Assembly: GCF_030272615.1 (NCBI RefSeq)
Contig: NC_081413.1
Span: 722,763,649 to 722,827,648, forward strand
Length of the DNA stretch: 64,000 nt
Direction of reading: 5' to 3'
Origin: Cryptomeria japonica
Taxonomy: Eukaryota > Streptophyta > Pinopsida > Cupressales > Cupressaceae
In this document: positions 32,369-43,770 of the stretch, piece after piece
Layout: each line of letters begins with the position of its first letter
Position numbering within the stretch: position 1 is the stretch's first letter
Position numbers and translations under genes: made by a program
Notes under the pieces: generated by a model
Database searches by the model: none
The model's input: the letters and a program-made list of their open reading frames with translations, nothing else
Told to the model about the DNA's origin: nothing

Positions 32369-35300
32369 GTTTCTTTTGGTCTTGGTGAAAAAGAAGGATG
32401 GGACCATGCGCATGTGGGTGGACTACCAGGCCCTTAATCAAAAAACTATAAAGAATCAGTATCCTATTCTGAGAATTGATGAGCTCATTGATGAGCTACA
32501 TGGTGCAATGTTCTTCTCTAAGATTGATCTTAGGTCGGGGTATCATTAGATTAGGATGAGAGCTTCAGATGTGGAGAAGACTGCTTTCAGATGCCACTTT
32601 GGGCATTTTGAGTTCCTAGTCATGCCCATTGGCTTGACTAATGCCCCTGCCATATTCCAGTCATGCATAAACAAAATCTTCCAGAAATAGTTGAGGAAGT
32701 TCGTGCTCGTATTCTTTGATGACATACTCATCCTCAACAAATCTTGGAAGGAGCACTTACAACACTTGGATGAAGTGTTTAGCATACTGGAATTCGAGTC
32801 CTTGTTTGCAAAGGAGTCCAAATGTGAATTTGGAATGGACGAATTGCTCTACCTTGGTAACATTATCAGTGCAGGAGGTGTGAAGGTAGACCCTGAAAAG
32901 ATTAGAGCCATCATTGATTGGCGTCCTCCTAAGAATATAACACACTTAAAGGGATTCTTGGGTCTTTGTGGTTTCTATCGTAGGTTTGTGAAGGGATACT
33001 CTCAGTTGGCTGCCCCTCTCATAGATCTTACAAGGAAAGGAGCTTTTGAATGGTCAGAAAAGGCACATACAGTATTTGATCAATTTAAGGGGATCATGAG
33101 CTCCTGCTCTGTTTTGTCTCTACCTGATTTCACCAAGCCTTTTGAACTGCAGTGTGATGCATCTGGAGAAGGTGTTGGTGCAGTCCTCATGCAAGACAAG
33201 CATCCTATAGTCTTTGAAAGATGGAAGTTTAGAGGGCCTGAAAGGCTATATTGATATATGACAAGGAGATGCTTGCCATAATGCATGCCCTTGCAAAGTT
33301 CAAGCAGTATCTTGTGGGGAGTAAGTTCGTTGTTAAGACTGATAAGACTGATCATAACAGTCTTAAACACTTCATGCATCAGAAAGATTTGAATGAAAGG
33401 AAGCAGAAGTGGGTGAGTAAGCTATAGGCTTACGACTTTGATATCGAGTATGTCAAAGGAAAGAATAACATAGTGGCTGATGCCTTGTCCAGAAGGCCCC
33501 ATTTGAGCTTACTGTGCAAGCTTACTGCTGATTGGAGGGATTTGTTGCTTGCTGATTATGCCAAAAATCAGTTTGCAACCAGTATCATAGAGGGTACTTT
33601 TCATCTAAGTCACCGCATTCGCCGAATTTCATACATGAAATTCGAAATTCGGTGAATTTCAATAAAACATTAAAAATTCGTTTAAATTCGGCCCAAAATT
33701 CGTACGGAGCAGAACTAGGGTTTTTTAAATTGAAATATATTCTATCGTCACGAATCCAAAAATGGTTAAATGTATTCTCCTTACGCTATGCTAGAGCAAG
33801 GGTTTTTTGCCCACAGACATAAAAGGCGTCGCGCAGGATCACACTGGGACTGAGACAGGCTCGACTTTCTTAATCCAAGCTGACAAGTGTAGGAGACTCT
33901 TCGGATCGAATTGCTTTTTTGTAGATTAGATGAAGGATGGGGGGAGACTAAGACTCGTGCCGACTCGATTCTTCCATGCTTGATTAGTTGCAAGGAATCG
34001 TGGAAAGGAGATTACTCTTCAGTGGCGGGAGGAATGGGTGAAAACCATCGATTTGATGAAATATTGCTCTGGCCGTCCCATTGCGAAAAATCGCTTTCAA
34101 AGAGGAGTTTATCGTATTCGTTAAACATATTTATTAATATATAAAGATAATGATTAAAGGCTCGATATACTATAGTTGTGGTGAGCCCCCCCACCCCGAA
34201 GATAATGTATTAAAATTATGATAGATGTATTTTTAATTTAGTAATGTATAAAGATAATGTGTTATAAATTCATAATATATTTTTATTTCCAATAATTTTA
34301 ATTTATATTGTAAAATATTTATATTAATTTTAAATTTAATATTATATTATAGATATATTAAATATATTTATTAAAAATTTAAAAAAATTACATATGGCGA
34401 ATTTAATTCGAATTTTATACATTTCGAATTTTTTCCTCATCAAACTTCATTCGAATTTCAAAGTTGTCAAACTTCGAATTCGAATTCGAACCTGGTGACT
34501 TAGCTTTTCATGATGAGAAGTACAAATTGGTTGATGGATTGATTCTATACAAAGGAAGGATCTTCATTGTGGCTGAATCTAAGCTGAAGGAGAAGATTTT
34601 GAAGACTTTCCATGACATTCCCCTTGCTGGTCACCAAGGTTACTTCAAGACATACAGGCAGATCCGAGAGAGGTTTTCTTGGAAGGGACTAAAAAATGAT
34701 GTTTTGAGGTACATCAAGGAGTGTCATACATGCTACAGACACAAAGATGAGCACACTCTGCTAGCTGGTTTGTTACAACCCTTGCCCATTCCTAATCAAA
34801 AATGGGAAAGTATATCCATGGACTTCATCACTGGGTTGCCATGGGCTTAGAGGAAGCATAGTGTTTATGTGGTGGTGGGTAGACTAACTAAGTTTGCTCA
34901 CTTTTTCGCCATCACCAACTCATTTACAGCAGCTCAGGTTGCTGAAGTGTTCTTTTGGGAGGTGTTCAGGTTACATGGGTTATCGAAGAACATTGTGAGT
35001 GATAGGGACAACAAGTTCCTAAGTGCTTTTTGGCAAGAGATTTTCAGATTATTTGCAATTGTGTTCACTCCAAGCACAAGTTATCACCCACAAACTGATG
35101 GGCAGACCGAGATAGTGAATAAGTGGTTGGAAGGATACCTTAGAAACTATGTCTTGGAGCAACAAAATACATGGGTGAGATGGCTTCACCTAGGAGAGTA
35201 TTGCTACAACTCCTATCACATGTCCATCTGGATGTCACCATTCATGGCACTATATGGTTATGAAGCTCCTAGCTTCGCTGACTTGGTATTTGGTGATAGT

Positions 35301-35870
35301 GAAACCCCTCAAGCGAAGGATATGATGCAACAGAGTCAAGATATTTTCAGGATTCGAAGGGACACTCTCCAGTATGCGCAAAATCAGTAGAAGTTGTATG
35401 CTGATCAGCAGTGGATTGAGCGCACCTTTGAGGCGGGCGACATGGTTTATTTGAGGCTCCAACCCTACAGACAGTCTACTCTCAAGAAGAGTGGAGTTGA
35501 GAAATTGAAACCATGATTCTATGGGCCTTTCAGAGTCAACAAGAGGATCGAAGAAGTGGCATATGAGTTGGAACTATTGGCGAGCAACAGTATTCATAAT
35601 GTATTTCATGTGTCTCGCCTTAAGAAGGCTCTTGGACATAATGTTGTTGCTTCGGCAGAGTTACCTCCGCTTGATGAGGAGGGAGAGTTAGTTTTGATTC
35701 TTGAAGCTATCCTTGATTTCAGGGAGCGTTCTTTGAGGAGAAGGGTGGTCAAGGAATACTTGATCAAGTGGAAAGATTTGCCAGCAGAGGATGCTACGTG
35801 GGAAAATGAAGAGATTTTACTGCATCCAGCCTTACAGTTGCTTGAGGACAACCAATTTTGGAGAGGGCGG
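32369..35870 (+). pseudogene. Chromovirus pol: RT, RNase H, integrase, chromodomain
   Basis: RT begins mid-domain with [20 protein letters not shown] and includes [25 protein letters not shown] and FFDDIL (about 32705). RNase H follows near 33130-33480 (CDASGEGVGAVLMQ, VKGKNNIVADALSRRP). The hAT MITE at 33605-34503 interrupts before the integrase zinc region (AGHQGYFKTYRQIRERF, CHTCYRHK). The integrase core has MDFITGLP, SDRDNKFLSAFWQE and SYHPQTDGQTEIVNK. A C-terminal chromodomain (VVKEYLIKWKDLPAEDATWE, about 35745-35804) would steer integration to marked chromatin. TAG stops at about 32547, 32688, 34848 and 35388, a TGA near 35513 and a frameshift near 33250 show it is non-functional. Confidence 0.88.
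33605..34503 (+). mobile_element. hAT-type MITE (899 bp)
   Basis: Inserted in chromovirus pol with the exact 8-bp duplication CTTTTCAT (33597-33604, 34504-34511). Terminal inverted repeats begin CTAAGTCACC. The inner ends carry further internal palindromes: the left has GAATTTCATACATGAAATTC, the right is rich in TTCGAATTCGAA. The interior is AT-rich with no transposase. An 8-bp duplication is typical of hAT elements. Confidence 0.9.
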
Positions 35871-35872
35871 AC

Positions 35873-37742
35873 TGTAATGTCCCCTTCTCAATGATGTGCT
35901 TTTAGTGGTCCATTGGCCTATTCCGGAGACCCGTAGGCTATGTGGAATGGAGAATTAGAGTGGTAAACGTTGGTGAAGCGAGAACTTACTATTTTTAGTA
36001 AGTTAGGGTTTGGCTGTTTGGATGATGCTGTCTTACTGAGCTTTCCATGCTCTATCCCTGGGTGCGAAGATCATGCTTTTCGGAGGAGTAATTCATGACT
36101 TACAATTTTTAGTAAGTGGTAGTATGGAGCATTTCTATTTTTGGTAGTGAACAGGGTCCTAATCCTGGAGTAGTTCTATGGTCTTCTTTACTTCGCTTCA
36201 TCCTGGTTTTGTTGATGATCAGTATGGGAGTCATAAGTGATTTAATTAAATTTATTTCCTTGTTCTAAGGTTTAATATTTAATATTTGTATTACATGATT
36301 AAATGTATTGAGGATGACTTAGGAAAAATAATTATCTGATATCAATGTGTTATTTTCCTAAGTCAATGGCGTAATATTTGGTGGCAATTTGGAATGATAA
36401 AACATCTCATGTTTTATATTTTTTATGTTGCAAAAAATGTCACCAAAAGTAAAGTTCGAACTTTGCCTAGGAAGAAGGGAAGTGGGCGCCATGTTGGGTG
36501 GAGACTTGAAATGAAATGAAAGGAGTTTGAGTGAGTTTGGGTGCCATTTGCATTCGCATTTGGGGGAGCATGAAGTTATAAATATGAGCCTTGGGCTCTC
36601 ATTTTGGCATTTGGAAAAATTGCATCGTTATGCTACCGGATTGGCGTATGAACTTTGAAGCTTCCGAGTGCAGCTCCCTAGTATTTACTAGTTTTGTACT
36701 TGAGATATAGTACCTAGTTGAGTGGTGTATTCTTGTGACATTTTCAGTGCATATTTCAGTATTTTCGAAGTGTGGTGTGTTCTTTGGAGTTGCTGGTTTT
36801 TCTGTGGTTGAAGCAAGTTTTTAATCATACCTCCCTGCCTGACCGACTGGTCATTTTGGGTATTGGCTCAAACCTTCTTTATGCTATTGGCGATATATCT
36901 TGTAAGTTTGCAACACCATATTTTGAGTTTTAGATTTTATATTGCAAATCAAAATTATCTAGCTATGCGTGGGTTTTGGTGAGTGCAATGGGATGCATGT
37001 AGGGTGTTTTGGGGTGTTTGGTAGCTCTTCTTTGGTTTGTTCTTAGTTGCTACTTGTCTAGTGTTAGTTTGGGAGTGATTTGGGGTGAATTGAAGGAGAT
37101 TTGAGTGAGATATGAGCGATTTAGTGAGTTTATGGGTTGCTGTTTATGCATTTCCAGCTTGCTGTTTTTGGTATTGAGTTAGTTTGATGATCATTATCTC
37201 ATGTGTTCCTCTATTGTAAGGTTAAGTAGTAGTACTACTAACCGTTTTGGATTGTATTCTTCATATCCCGCTGAAAAGTTGAAGAGGCTGGCTTGCTGCC
37301 TATATCTGATATTTTGTAATTCAGTTCTCTCGCTGCATAAGCGGTTGAGTGATATTGGTTGTAATGATCCTCCCGTTGCATAAGAAAACGAGTTGAGTTG
37401 TTTTGTAATTCAGTCCTCCCGCTGAAATGTTGCAGTAGAGTGATTTGTGTTTGAAGTATTGTTCTCTTGGCTGGTTTACCGCCAAGTTCCTTGCTTTCCC
37501 ATTGGATAAGTGGAAGGGGCTGGCTTGCCGCCCATTATTGTATTTCAGCAGTTCAACAGTTTATCTGTAACGATCCCCTGCTACCGTATGCTCTCACCCT
37601 CCCAATTTGGGCTCTCGATGATCAGAAAGTGTAGTGTTCCTTCCAGTTGTTTTGATTTCATTATTCTAACTCTAATGGGTGATTGGTGTGATTGTGATAT
37701 TGCTCTGAAAAAACAAAAAACAAAATCTTTGGGAATATTACA
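35873..37742 (+). repeat. Chromovirus 3' LTR (about 1.87 kb)
   Basis: Starts TGTAATGTCCCC after the purine-rich tract GGAGAGGGCGGA and ends GGGAATATTACA. It is collinear with the left LTR but clearly diverged, so the element is old. Confidence 0.85.
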
Positions 37743-38800
37743 CAAAACTTCTCTATTCACTCTAGCATAATCTAAATGAGAGTCCCAATCCTCCTTTAGT
37801 GGGCTCCTTTAGGAAAAAGTATTTTGATTTTTTACTTTTCTTTTGAAAAAGAGTTTTTACTTTTTTGAAAAACACTTTTTTCTTTTTTCTTTTTTGCTAC
37901 TTTTTCAAAATAGCACTTTTGCTTTTCACTATTTTTTTGGAAAAGCACTTTTCTACCTTTTTTTTTGATAGATAATGTGCCGAAGATGATAAGATGTACA
38001 TACCCTACCCCGTTTGGGATTTGAACTTGTGACCTCTCTTTCAAGAGCACAAGTTCTCCGCCACTAGGGCAACTCAGGTTGTACCACTTTTTTGCCTTTT
38101 TATTGTTTTTTTGAAATAGCAAATTTTCCACTTAAAAAAACCTCTTTGAAATATTAATAACATTTCATATGCAAAGGCCCACCCATCTCTCCTAGGCATC
38201 CACTCGAGGGGATACAAAATAACTTTATTAAATGAAAACACTAAAATTAAATAGTATAACATTAACTTAATACTTTAGTGCAATAATTTAAATGATCCAA
38301 ACCACTTTGCGGAAAGCACACTGAAAACTGAAACTGATCACACCAATAAGGCATTGATGCTTAAGAATGATGTTAGGTGCGAAAATGGGTGCTTACTAAA
38401 AATAGCAGTGCCCTCCAAGAATCGTGGAGAATAACCCAAAAGGCCCAAAACACTACAAAGAGTGTCATGACAATCCTGGTAACTTACGAAAAACCTTGAA
38501 AACTGGCCAACATTCATAGAACAATATGACATAAAAATGGAGAGATTACAAGCATGTGAAACCCATGAACTCAACCCTTACATCATCTTACATGTCATGA
38601 TCATTGAAGTGCTTGTGAATTGCTACCTTGTACCCTTGAGCAACTTCAAGTTCTCTATATGGGGGAACTCGTGACAACAAAAAGGAGTTGAGAAACTATA
38701 ATATTTGAGACTTGGTGCAAAGGCAAGAAGATGCAACAAAGTGGTCATTTTGTCCCATCTATATATAATGATTTTTTATAGTTATTTTAAGAAATTTTCT
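37743..38800. other. Low-complexity sequence and repeats, no gene
   Basis: 37800-37970 is dominated by runs of T and CACTTTT words. The SINE-like piece lies at 37962-38090. I see nothing coding in 38090-38800 except possible remote hAT-B sequence. Confidence 0.4.
37962..38090 (-). repeat. tRNA-derived SINE-like remnant
   Basis: On the reverse strand CCCTAGTGGCGGAGAAC resembles a Pol III A box and AAGTTCAAATCCC is a good B box about 38 bases later. A short body with CATCTTCGGCACATTATC follows, then a run of nine A. This layout (tRNA-like head, short body, A tail) is that of a plant SINE. Flanks CACTTTTCTACC and CACTTTTTTGCC could be a decayed target duplication, but the region is low-complexity. 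Confidence 0.5.
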
Positions 38801-40381
38801 TTAGGATCTTGCTCTTTTGCATTTATGATGCCTCTTCATATTCTCAATCACTAAGTTGATACCATTGTATACCTCACCCAAACAAGGTCTATCCATGTTG
38901 GTATAATGGATCATGCTCAATATGGGCTTAGTGAAACTAAAGAGATACTCAACACGATCCCGCCAAATGTCATCTAGGATCATTTGCTTAACCTTTCCTG
39001 CCCTTGTAGTGCTAGATTGCCTCCATATGGACTAATTTGGGCTAATTACCATGTTAGAAAGTGCTTTATGAATCTTCACAAGTCGTCTCAACTTCAATTG
39101 TGTTGAAGAAAAAATGAATCTTAGCAACTTGTTTGAAAATCAAAATAAAAAATTTTAAATTTGCAAAACTTAAAATTAAAATAAAATTAAAAAGTTTACA
39201 AAAGCGAAACATATTTATTATTTAACTACCTTCAATGTCTTCAATCTTGAGAATGTTCTAAATATGTCTTGTGACATATAGTGGTTAGTGATGCACATTT
39301 GGATCTCTTCGGCATCAACATACACCTATTTGATCCAATCAATTTTGGTGCCAATTTTTTGTAGCATTAGGTAGAGGGAGTGGACAGCACAAAGTGTCCA
39401 AAAAATGTGTGAATAACTCTTCTCAATCAATAACTTAACAACCCTACAGCTTATGGTATTATCTGCTATAACTTGCACAACATTTTGAGGGCCCACTTCC
39501 TCAATGGGTTGACAAAGAATGTTAGCAATAAATACACCATCCTTTACCTCTCCTTTACAATCCACTGCTCTCAAAAACATTGGCCCTTTAGGGGACACTG
39601 CAATGCCAATAACATTGATCAAGAGCTGATTTTTTGCATTTATGGGCTTCAAGGGGTTGTCTACAAATTAACCTCTTTATCCAATAAGATGCTATACACT
39701 TTTTCAAAACCTTGGCTCTTGTACCCTTTTGGAGCCTCATTAATTGATCTCACCATTTTTTGCCAACAGTGAGCAAACAACCTTGAACGCCAATCCATTC
39801 TAGACTCATCTCACTATGTTTTGATTGACAATCTCTTTAGACTCGTTTTGAAATGCCTTTTCCAACAATCCTTTTGATCTCTTATGTGTTGAGGTCACAG
39901 GTTGTTCTTCAGGTATAGACAAAAATGGATGGCTCTTTATAGGTTCAAAATAAGGTGTTGAAAGGGGCTTCATCCCTCGAGATCCTTTCTTTAGCAAAGG
40001 ATGATTTGATTTACTCCCTAATGTTGCTTGGTTTGCTTTTTCTTGTTCTTCAATATATGCTGAGATTGGTTCATTTGGAAGGCCTTTATCGTTTGCATTT
40101 GGATGAAATTTAATGCCTTGTCCAAGGACCTTGCACAAATGGCTTTTCACTTGGCTGTATGAGATCGAATATCTAACTTTACAATGGCTACAAACCCAAA
40201 CATAACCTCCACCACTTCGAAGTTGTACCATTTTAACATATTTCCAAAGGGGAGAGCATGGGTTTGTTTTGAAGTGGGTTTGGTTCATGGAGCTATAAGT
40301 GGTTGCCATTGTAATACTTAAAACAAGAAGTTCAATAAACAACACATTCAAAGAATTGAAGTAAATGAATTTTGAAAACAA
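38801..40381 (-). pseudogene. hAT-B transposase, degenerate
   Basis: A second hAT transposase, on the reverse strand. The N-terminal piece (40381-39806) has a BED-type finger, VWVCSHCKVRYSISYSQVKSH. The middle (39652-39326) has the DUF659 signature VGPQNVVQVIADNTIS and KIGTKIDWIK, close to the hAT-A sequence (VGPQNVVQVVTDAA, GKIDWIRG). The last piece near 38983-38801 (ILSMIHYTNMDRPCLGEVY) matches hAT-A around VIRYGDGDAPNLGEVY. The pieces are in different frames with stops between, and no C-terminal dimerisation segment is seen. It is related to but clearly distinct from hAT-A, and much more decayed. Confidence 0.8.
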
Positions 40382-42909
40382 AAATATATAACAAATGCCA
40401 AATAGTTAATTCATTTAAAAACATTTTTAGATACCTAGAAGAATGAAAACAAGCCAAAAACTTCAAAACAAAACAAGAGAGTTCATTTGTAAAAAAAATC
40501 AAAAAATTCAAAAAACCTACCTCTTTTGAAGAGACCTTCCTCTACGATCTCGTTGACAACGATCAAACTCTTGCAAATGTGTAGGAATAGCACAACCACC
40601 AGCTTGGGTTGTTCAATGATAAATATTCAACTCTATTTCTACAATGGCAAGCAAGAAAATAAGTTCAACAATGGACAAAATATTTTTGCTTTTCATTCAC
40701 AATATGAAAATAAGTTTGTTTTTTCCTTTTAGATTTTTTGTATGTCATATTTTAGGGTTAGGAGGGCAAATAGACATTTTTGGAATTGAAAAACAAGTCG
40801 AAAAAAGTAAGAAAAAATAAAAATGGTGAATTCGCAGGATAGCACGTTTGAGGGCAAAATATGTCTTTGGTTTGCTTGGGTTTGTCCGAGCCTTACCCAC
40901 AGTCCATGGGTGGAACCCTATCTGGAGACATAGCAGGACGTGAACCATGAACTGGGTTCAAACCGCATTGGGACCCAAATACTCAGACTTTTGGACTGGT
41001 AACATAGCTTTTTAACAATATTGAAAAGAATATCATTTGCCAAAGACAACTGAATTGTGCTAGGAGTTCTTGCATCTAGATCTTCCCAGTTCTCGTCAAT
41101 CATATTGCAAGTTTCTTTAACTTTCCTACCAATGCCTTTTGCAAACCTTGTTGTGCTAACAAATCATGTATCTTAAGCTTCCATAGCTCAAAGTTAATTC
41201 TTCTCATTGAATTTCTCCACCTCTTAACTTGCATTTGAGAGCTTCGCCATTCGACGCTGCAAAAAATTCAACACCAAATCCTAACACAGTCGTTGCAAAG
41301 AATAATTGGTCTGATACTGCTTGTGCAAGTGGAAACATAAATCCATAGAGTTGAATAATATTGCAGCACAGATTAGTTGTGAATAAATGATAAAGAAACT
41401 AAATAGAAAAACAAAATAATAGACAAGACACAGATTCATGTGGTAAAACCTTGACAATATGCCAAGAAACATCCACGGGGCAAGGTATTGGTGTTCTTAT
41501 TGCTCAGAAAAAATAATTACAATCTTATTGCAGCTACTGCTATTAAAATTTACTTCATAGAATATCTTCAACATAACAACCACCTTCAAATTTAGAAAAA
41601 ACTAGTTTTTTTTTTTAAAGAAATCAGGAATTATCTTTTAAGGAAAAAACAGTTATTCCATAAGAAAGATAAGATTTGTTTAATTCTTTAATTGTTGTCA
41701 TTATCCAACTGAAGAGATGTAAAATTGGAATTGTTTTCTTCCCACGATTGTTTGATAAGAGTGTACAAATAATACTTGAAGGAATGTAGGATAGAAAATG
41801 AAAAGTCTACAAAGAGCCACTGTATCTTTTTCTTGAAAGGGAAGTTGGGGGAAATAGAAGTTGCTTTTGTTGTTATGGTTTTGTGCTAATAAAAGTGGTG
41901 TGCAGAAATTCTCTGGTTAAGCTATCGCATGGGTCATATAGAGTTTCTGAACTAAGTTGTGTTTGATGCTGCAGGAATTTGTGTTTGGCTAATCAAGGTA
42001 TTGATAGCGACTTGATTTCTGTGTGTCATGTTAAATATTTGATACCATAAATGACTTGTACTTTCTAAGGTTTTTGCTAACTAGACATGTACACAAATGC
42101 CATCAATAGAAATACATAATAGTATAGAAAGAATAGTGACTTATTTATGAAATCTGATAATATGTAGGATGAACATTACGAACCTGCATGATTGTAGAAG
42201 ACCACTATATGAAGTGTGAAGAGATATTTTTTATTTATTTATTCTCCTCAATGAAGCACTTCACTGATTTGATGACATTCTTCTGCTCAACAACTCTTGT
42301 GCAATTCGTTGTCACAGTTTCTTAGTTACACGTGTTGCAAGGAAATTCATCTCCCAAGTGGGATATTATATTTTGGCTAAAGATTTTCCTTGCTTAAAAA
42401 AAATTGCAGCACTCTGTTTGATACATCATCTTTTTCCTCATCACTGAGCACTATATGCATAAGTACATATTTAGTTAGACAATCTAACAAATTTCATGGA
42501 TTCCAACCATCTCCTAGATTAGTCGTCTTTTTTGTACAATTATTTTATCTTTATTCTAGTTGATTGCCATGATGCCCTATGCATGGTACCACTTTTACAT
42601 GTAGCGAACTCTTTATCATGGATGTCTGTTGTTGTCTTAGGTCTGAAAGAATAAAGCAGCACTGAACAAAAATGATGATCTGCAGATCATCAACACAATG
42701 CAAGTAATGTGTAAGGATCAAAACTTGTGTATTATTTGAGAGAGAAGAATAATATTTTTAAGACAGAGACTAGTGAATGCAAACTCAGTTGTTATCTAAC
42801 TACCAACTTATCAAAAAACAGTAACTACCAACTTATTAAAAAACAGTCTGTTAATAATAATTACAAAAATGAAAATGTTCATTATTCTTTCATTCTCCAC
42901 CATAATGAA
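40382..42909. other. Non-coding AT-rich stretch, no gene found
   Basis: Only scattered short ORFs. 41380-41490 includes ACACAGATTCATGTGG and AAAACCTTGACAATATGCCAAG, the sort of wording seen in decayed retroelement tails. I cannot define an element. Confidence 0.35.
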
Positions 42910-43195
42910 CATTAGAAAGGATTTGAAGAAAATCGCAGAAAGTATTTGAAACCGATCAAGAGCAAGGGGTTCCATGAATATATCAGCTGTATGATTCTTT
43001 ATAGGGTAGTATACAATCTCAGCTATTCCTTGTTGAACCAGCTCTTTGATATAAGGATTCTAAATTTTAATATGCTTGTTCTTCGTTATGAGACACTTGA
43101 TTCTTACAATCTATACTGTCAACAGCTAATGCATTTTCCAATCCATCCCAATATGGGTTGTTCACCATATTACATGTAGCTGCCATCCTTGCTTC

Positions 43196-43330
43196 TGTTG
43201 GTGTTGGAAATAAGCCACACCCGGACCGACGATGGATTGGTCCAAGAGGGGCCAGTATCTCAGTGGTAGAGCACTCCAGCAGCGTATGGAAGGTCCTAGG
43301 TTCGAGTCCTAGCTGGTCCATGTCTCAAAA
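43196..43330 (+). repeat. TRIM LTR 1
   Basis: 135 bp. Its terminal CA has become AA (CTCAAAA), and its D-stem reads TCTC in place of GCTC. Confidence 0.9.
43249..43320 (+). ncRNA. tRNA-like sequence in TRIM LTR 1
   Basis: 72 nt. The acceptor arm GGGCCAG pairs with CTGGTCC (one G-U), followed by A as discriminator. The T arm CTAGG TTCGAGT CCTAG is perfect. The B box GGTTCGAGTCC is perfect, and the A box has one change (TATCTCAGTGG). The anticodon arm is weak: four pairs around an 8-base loop GCAGCGTA, with no clear anticodon. It could be transcribed by RNA polymerase III but is not a convincing working tRNA. The arm sequences are closest in style to a Cys-type plant tRNA, which is a weak impression. 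Confidence 0.8.
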
Positions 43331-43343
43331 TGGTATCAGAGCC
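43331..43343 (+). promoter_or_regulatory. TRIM primer-binding site (first internal domain)
   Basis: TGGTATCAGAGCC directly abuts LTR 1; it matches the initiator-Met tRNA 3' end complement. A second copy is at 43529-43541 after LTR 2. Confidence 0.9.
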
Positions 43344-43446
43344 AGGTCCAGGCTAGGAACCCCAAGCACACGAGAGGTGTGGCTTAAGGGGGGTGTTGGT
43401 GTTTGAAATAAGCCACACCCAGACCGACGATGGATTGGTCCAAGAG

Positions 43447-43518
43447 GGGCCAGTAGCTTAGTGGTAGAGCACTCAAGCAGCGTATGGAAGGTCCTAGGTT
43501 AGAGTCCTAGCTGGTCCA
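43447..43518 (+). ncRNA. tRNA-like sequence in TRIM LTR 2
   Basis: Same 72-nt layout. The A box TAGCTTAGTGG and the B box GGTTAGAGTCC each carry one change, so Pol III activity is probably reduced in this copy. Confidence 0.75.
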
Positions 43519-43645
43519 TGTCTCAACATGGTATCAGAGCCAAGTCCAAGCCAGGAGCCTCAAGCACAGGAGAGGTGTGGCTTAAGGGGGGCTGTTGGTG
43601 TTGGCAATAAGTCACACCCGGACCGATGATGGATTGGTCCAAGAG

Positions 43646-43717
43646 GGGCCAGTAGCTCAGTGGTAGAGCACTCTAGCAGCGTATGGAAGGTCGTAGGTTC
43701 GAGTCCTAGCTGGTCCA
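43646..43717 (+). ncRNA. tRNA-like sequence in TRIM LTR 3
   Basis: Best preserved copy. It has A box TAGCTCAGTGG and B box GGTTCGAGTCC, both matching consensus, D stem GCTC with GAGC, and intact acceptor pairing. The T stem has one mismatch (GTAGG against CCTAG). Confidence 0.8.
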
Positions 43718-43770
43718 TGTCTTAACAGCTTCATAGTGTTTCTTTTGATTCCAAGCAATACCTTCGAGTG

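Larger units (their letters stand above)
24625..37742 (+). mobile_element. Chromodomain Ty3/gypsy element (chromovirus), gag-deleted
   Basis: Long LTRs (left 24625-24940 plus 30642-32368, right 35873-37742) enclose a pol fragment with RT, RNase H, integrase and chromodomain. The left LTR is split by a copia element and pol by a hAT MITE. The left LTR ends at 32368 and RT sequence starts at once, so primer-binding site, gag, protease and the RT start are absent. The left terminus reads TATAATGTCCCC where the right LTR has TGTAATGTCCCC. Flanks GTCTC (left) and CAAAA (right) do not match, so the target duplication is lost or an end is rearranged. Confidence 0.8.
43196..43727 (+). mobile_element. 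TRIM retrotransposon with three LTRs and tRNA-like sequences
   Basis: A tiny non-autonomous LTR element of 532 bp. The layout is LTR (43196-43330), internal (43331-43393), LTR (43394-43528), internal (43529-43592), LTR (43593-43727). Each LTR is 135 bp, starts TGTTGGTGTT and ends near CTCAACA. Each internal domain begins with the Met-tRNA-type site TGGTATCAGAGCC and ends with the purine-rich tract TTAAGGGGGG. The whole is flanked by the exact duplication GCTTC (43191-43195, 43728-43732). Every LTR holds a 72-nt tRNA-like sequence starting 53 bases from its left edge. There is no coding capacity, so it must use proteins of other elements. Confidence 0.93.

Noticed and set aside
6141-32400. The RT at 32369 as the continuation of gypsy A cut at 6140
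   Set aside because: The phrase LVKKKDG would fit, but the piece is enclosed by its own matching LTR pair and is 26 kb away across unrelated elements.
43249-43717. Three genuine tRNA genes
   Set aside because: The anticodon arm is defective and the units sit at an identical offset inside LTR repeats.
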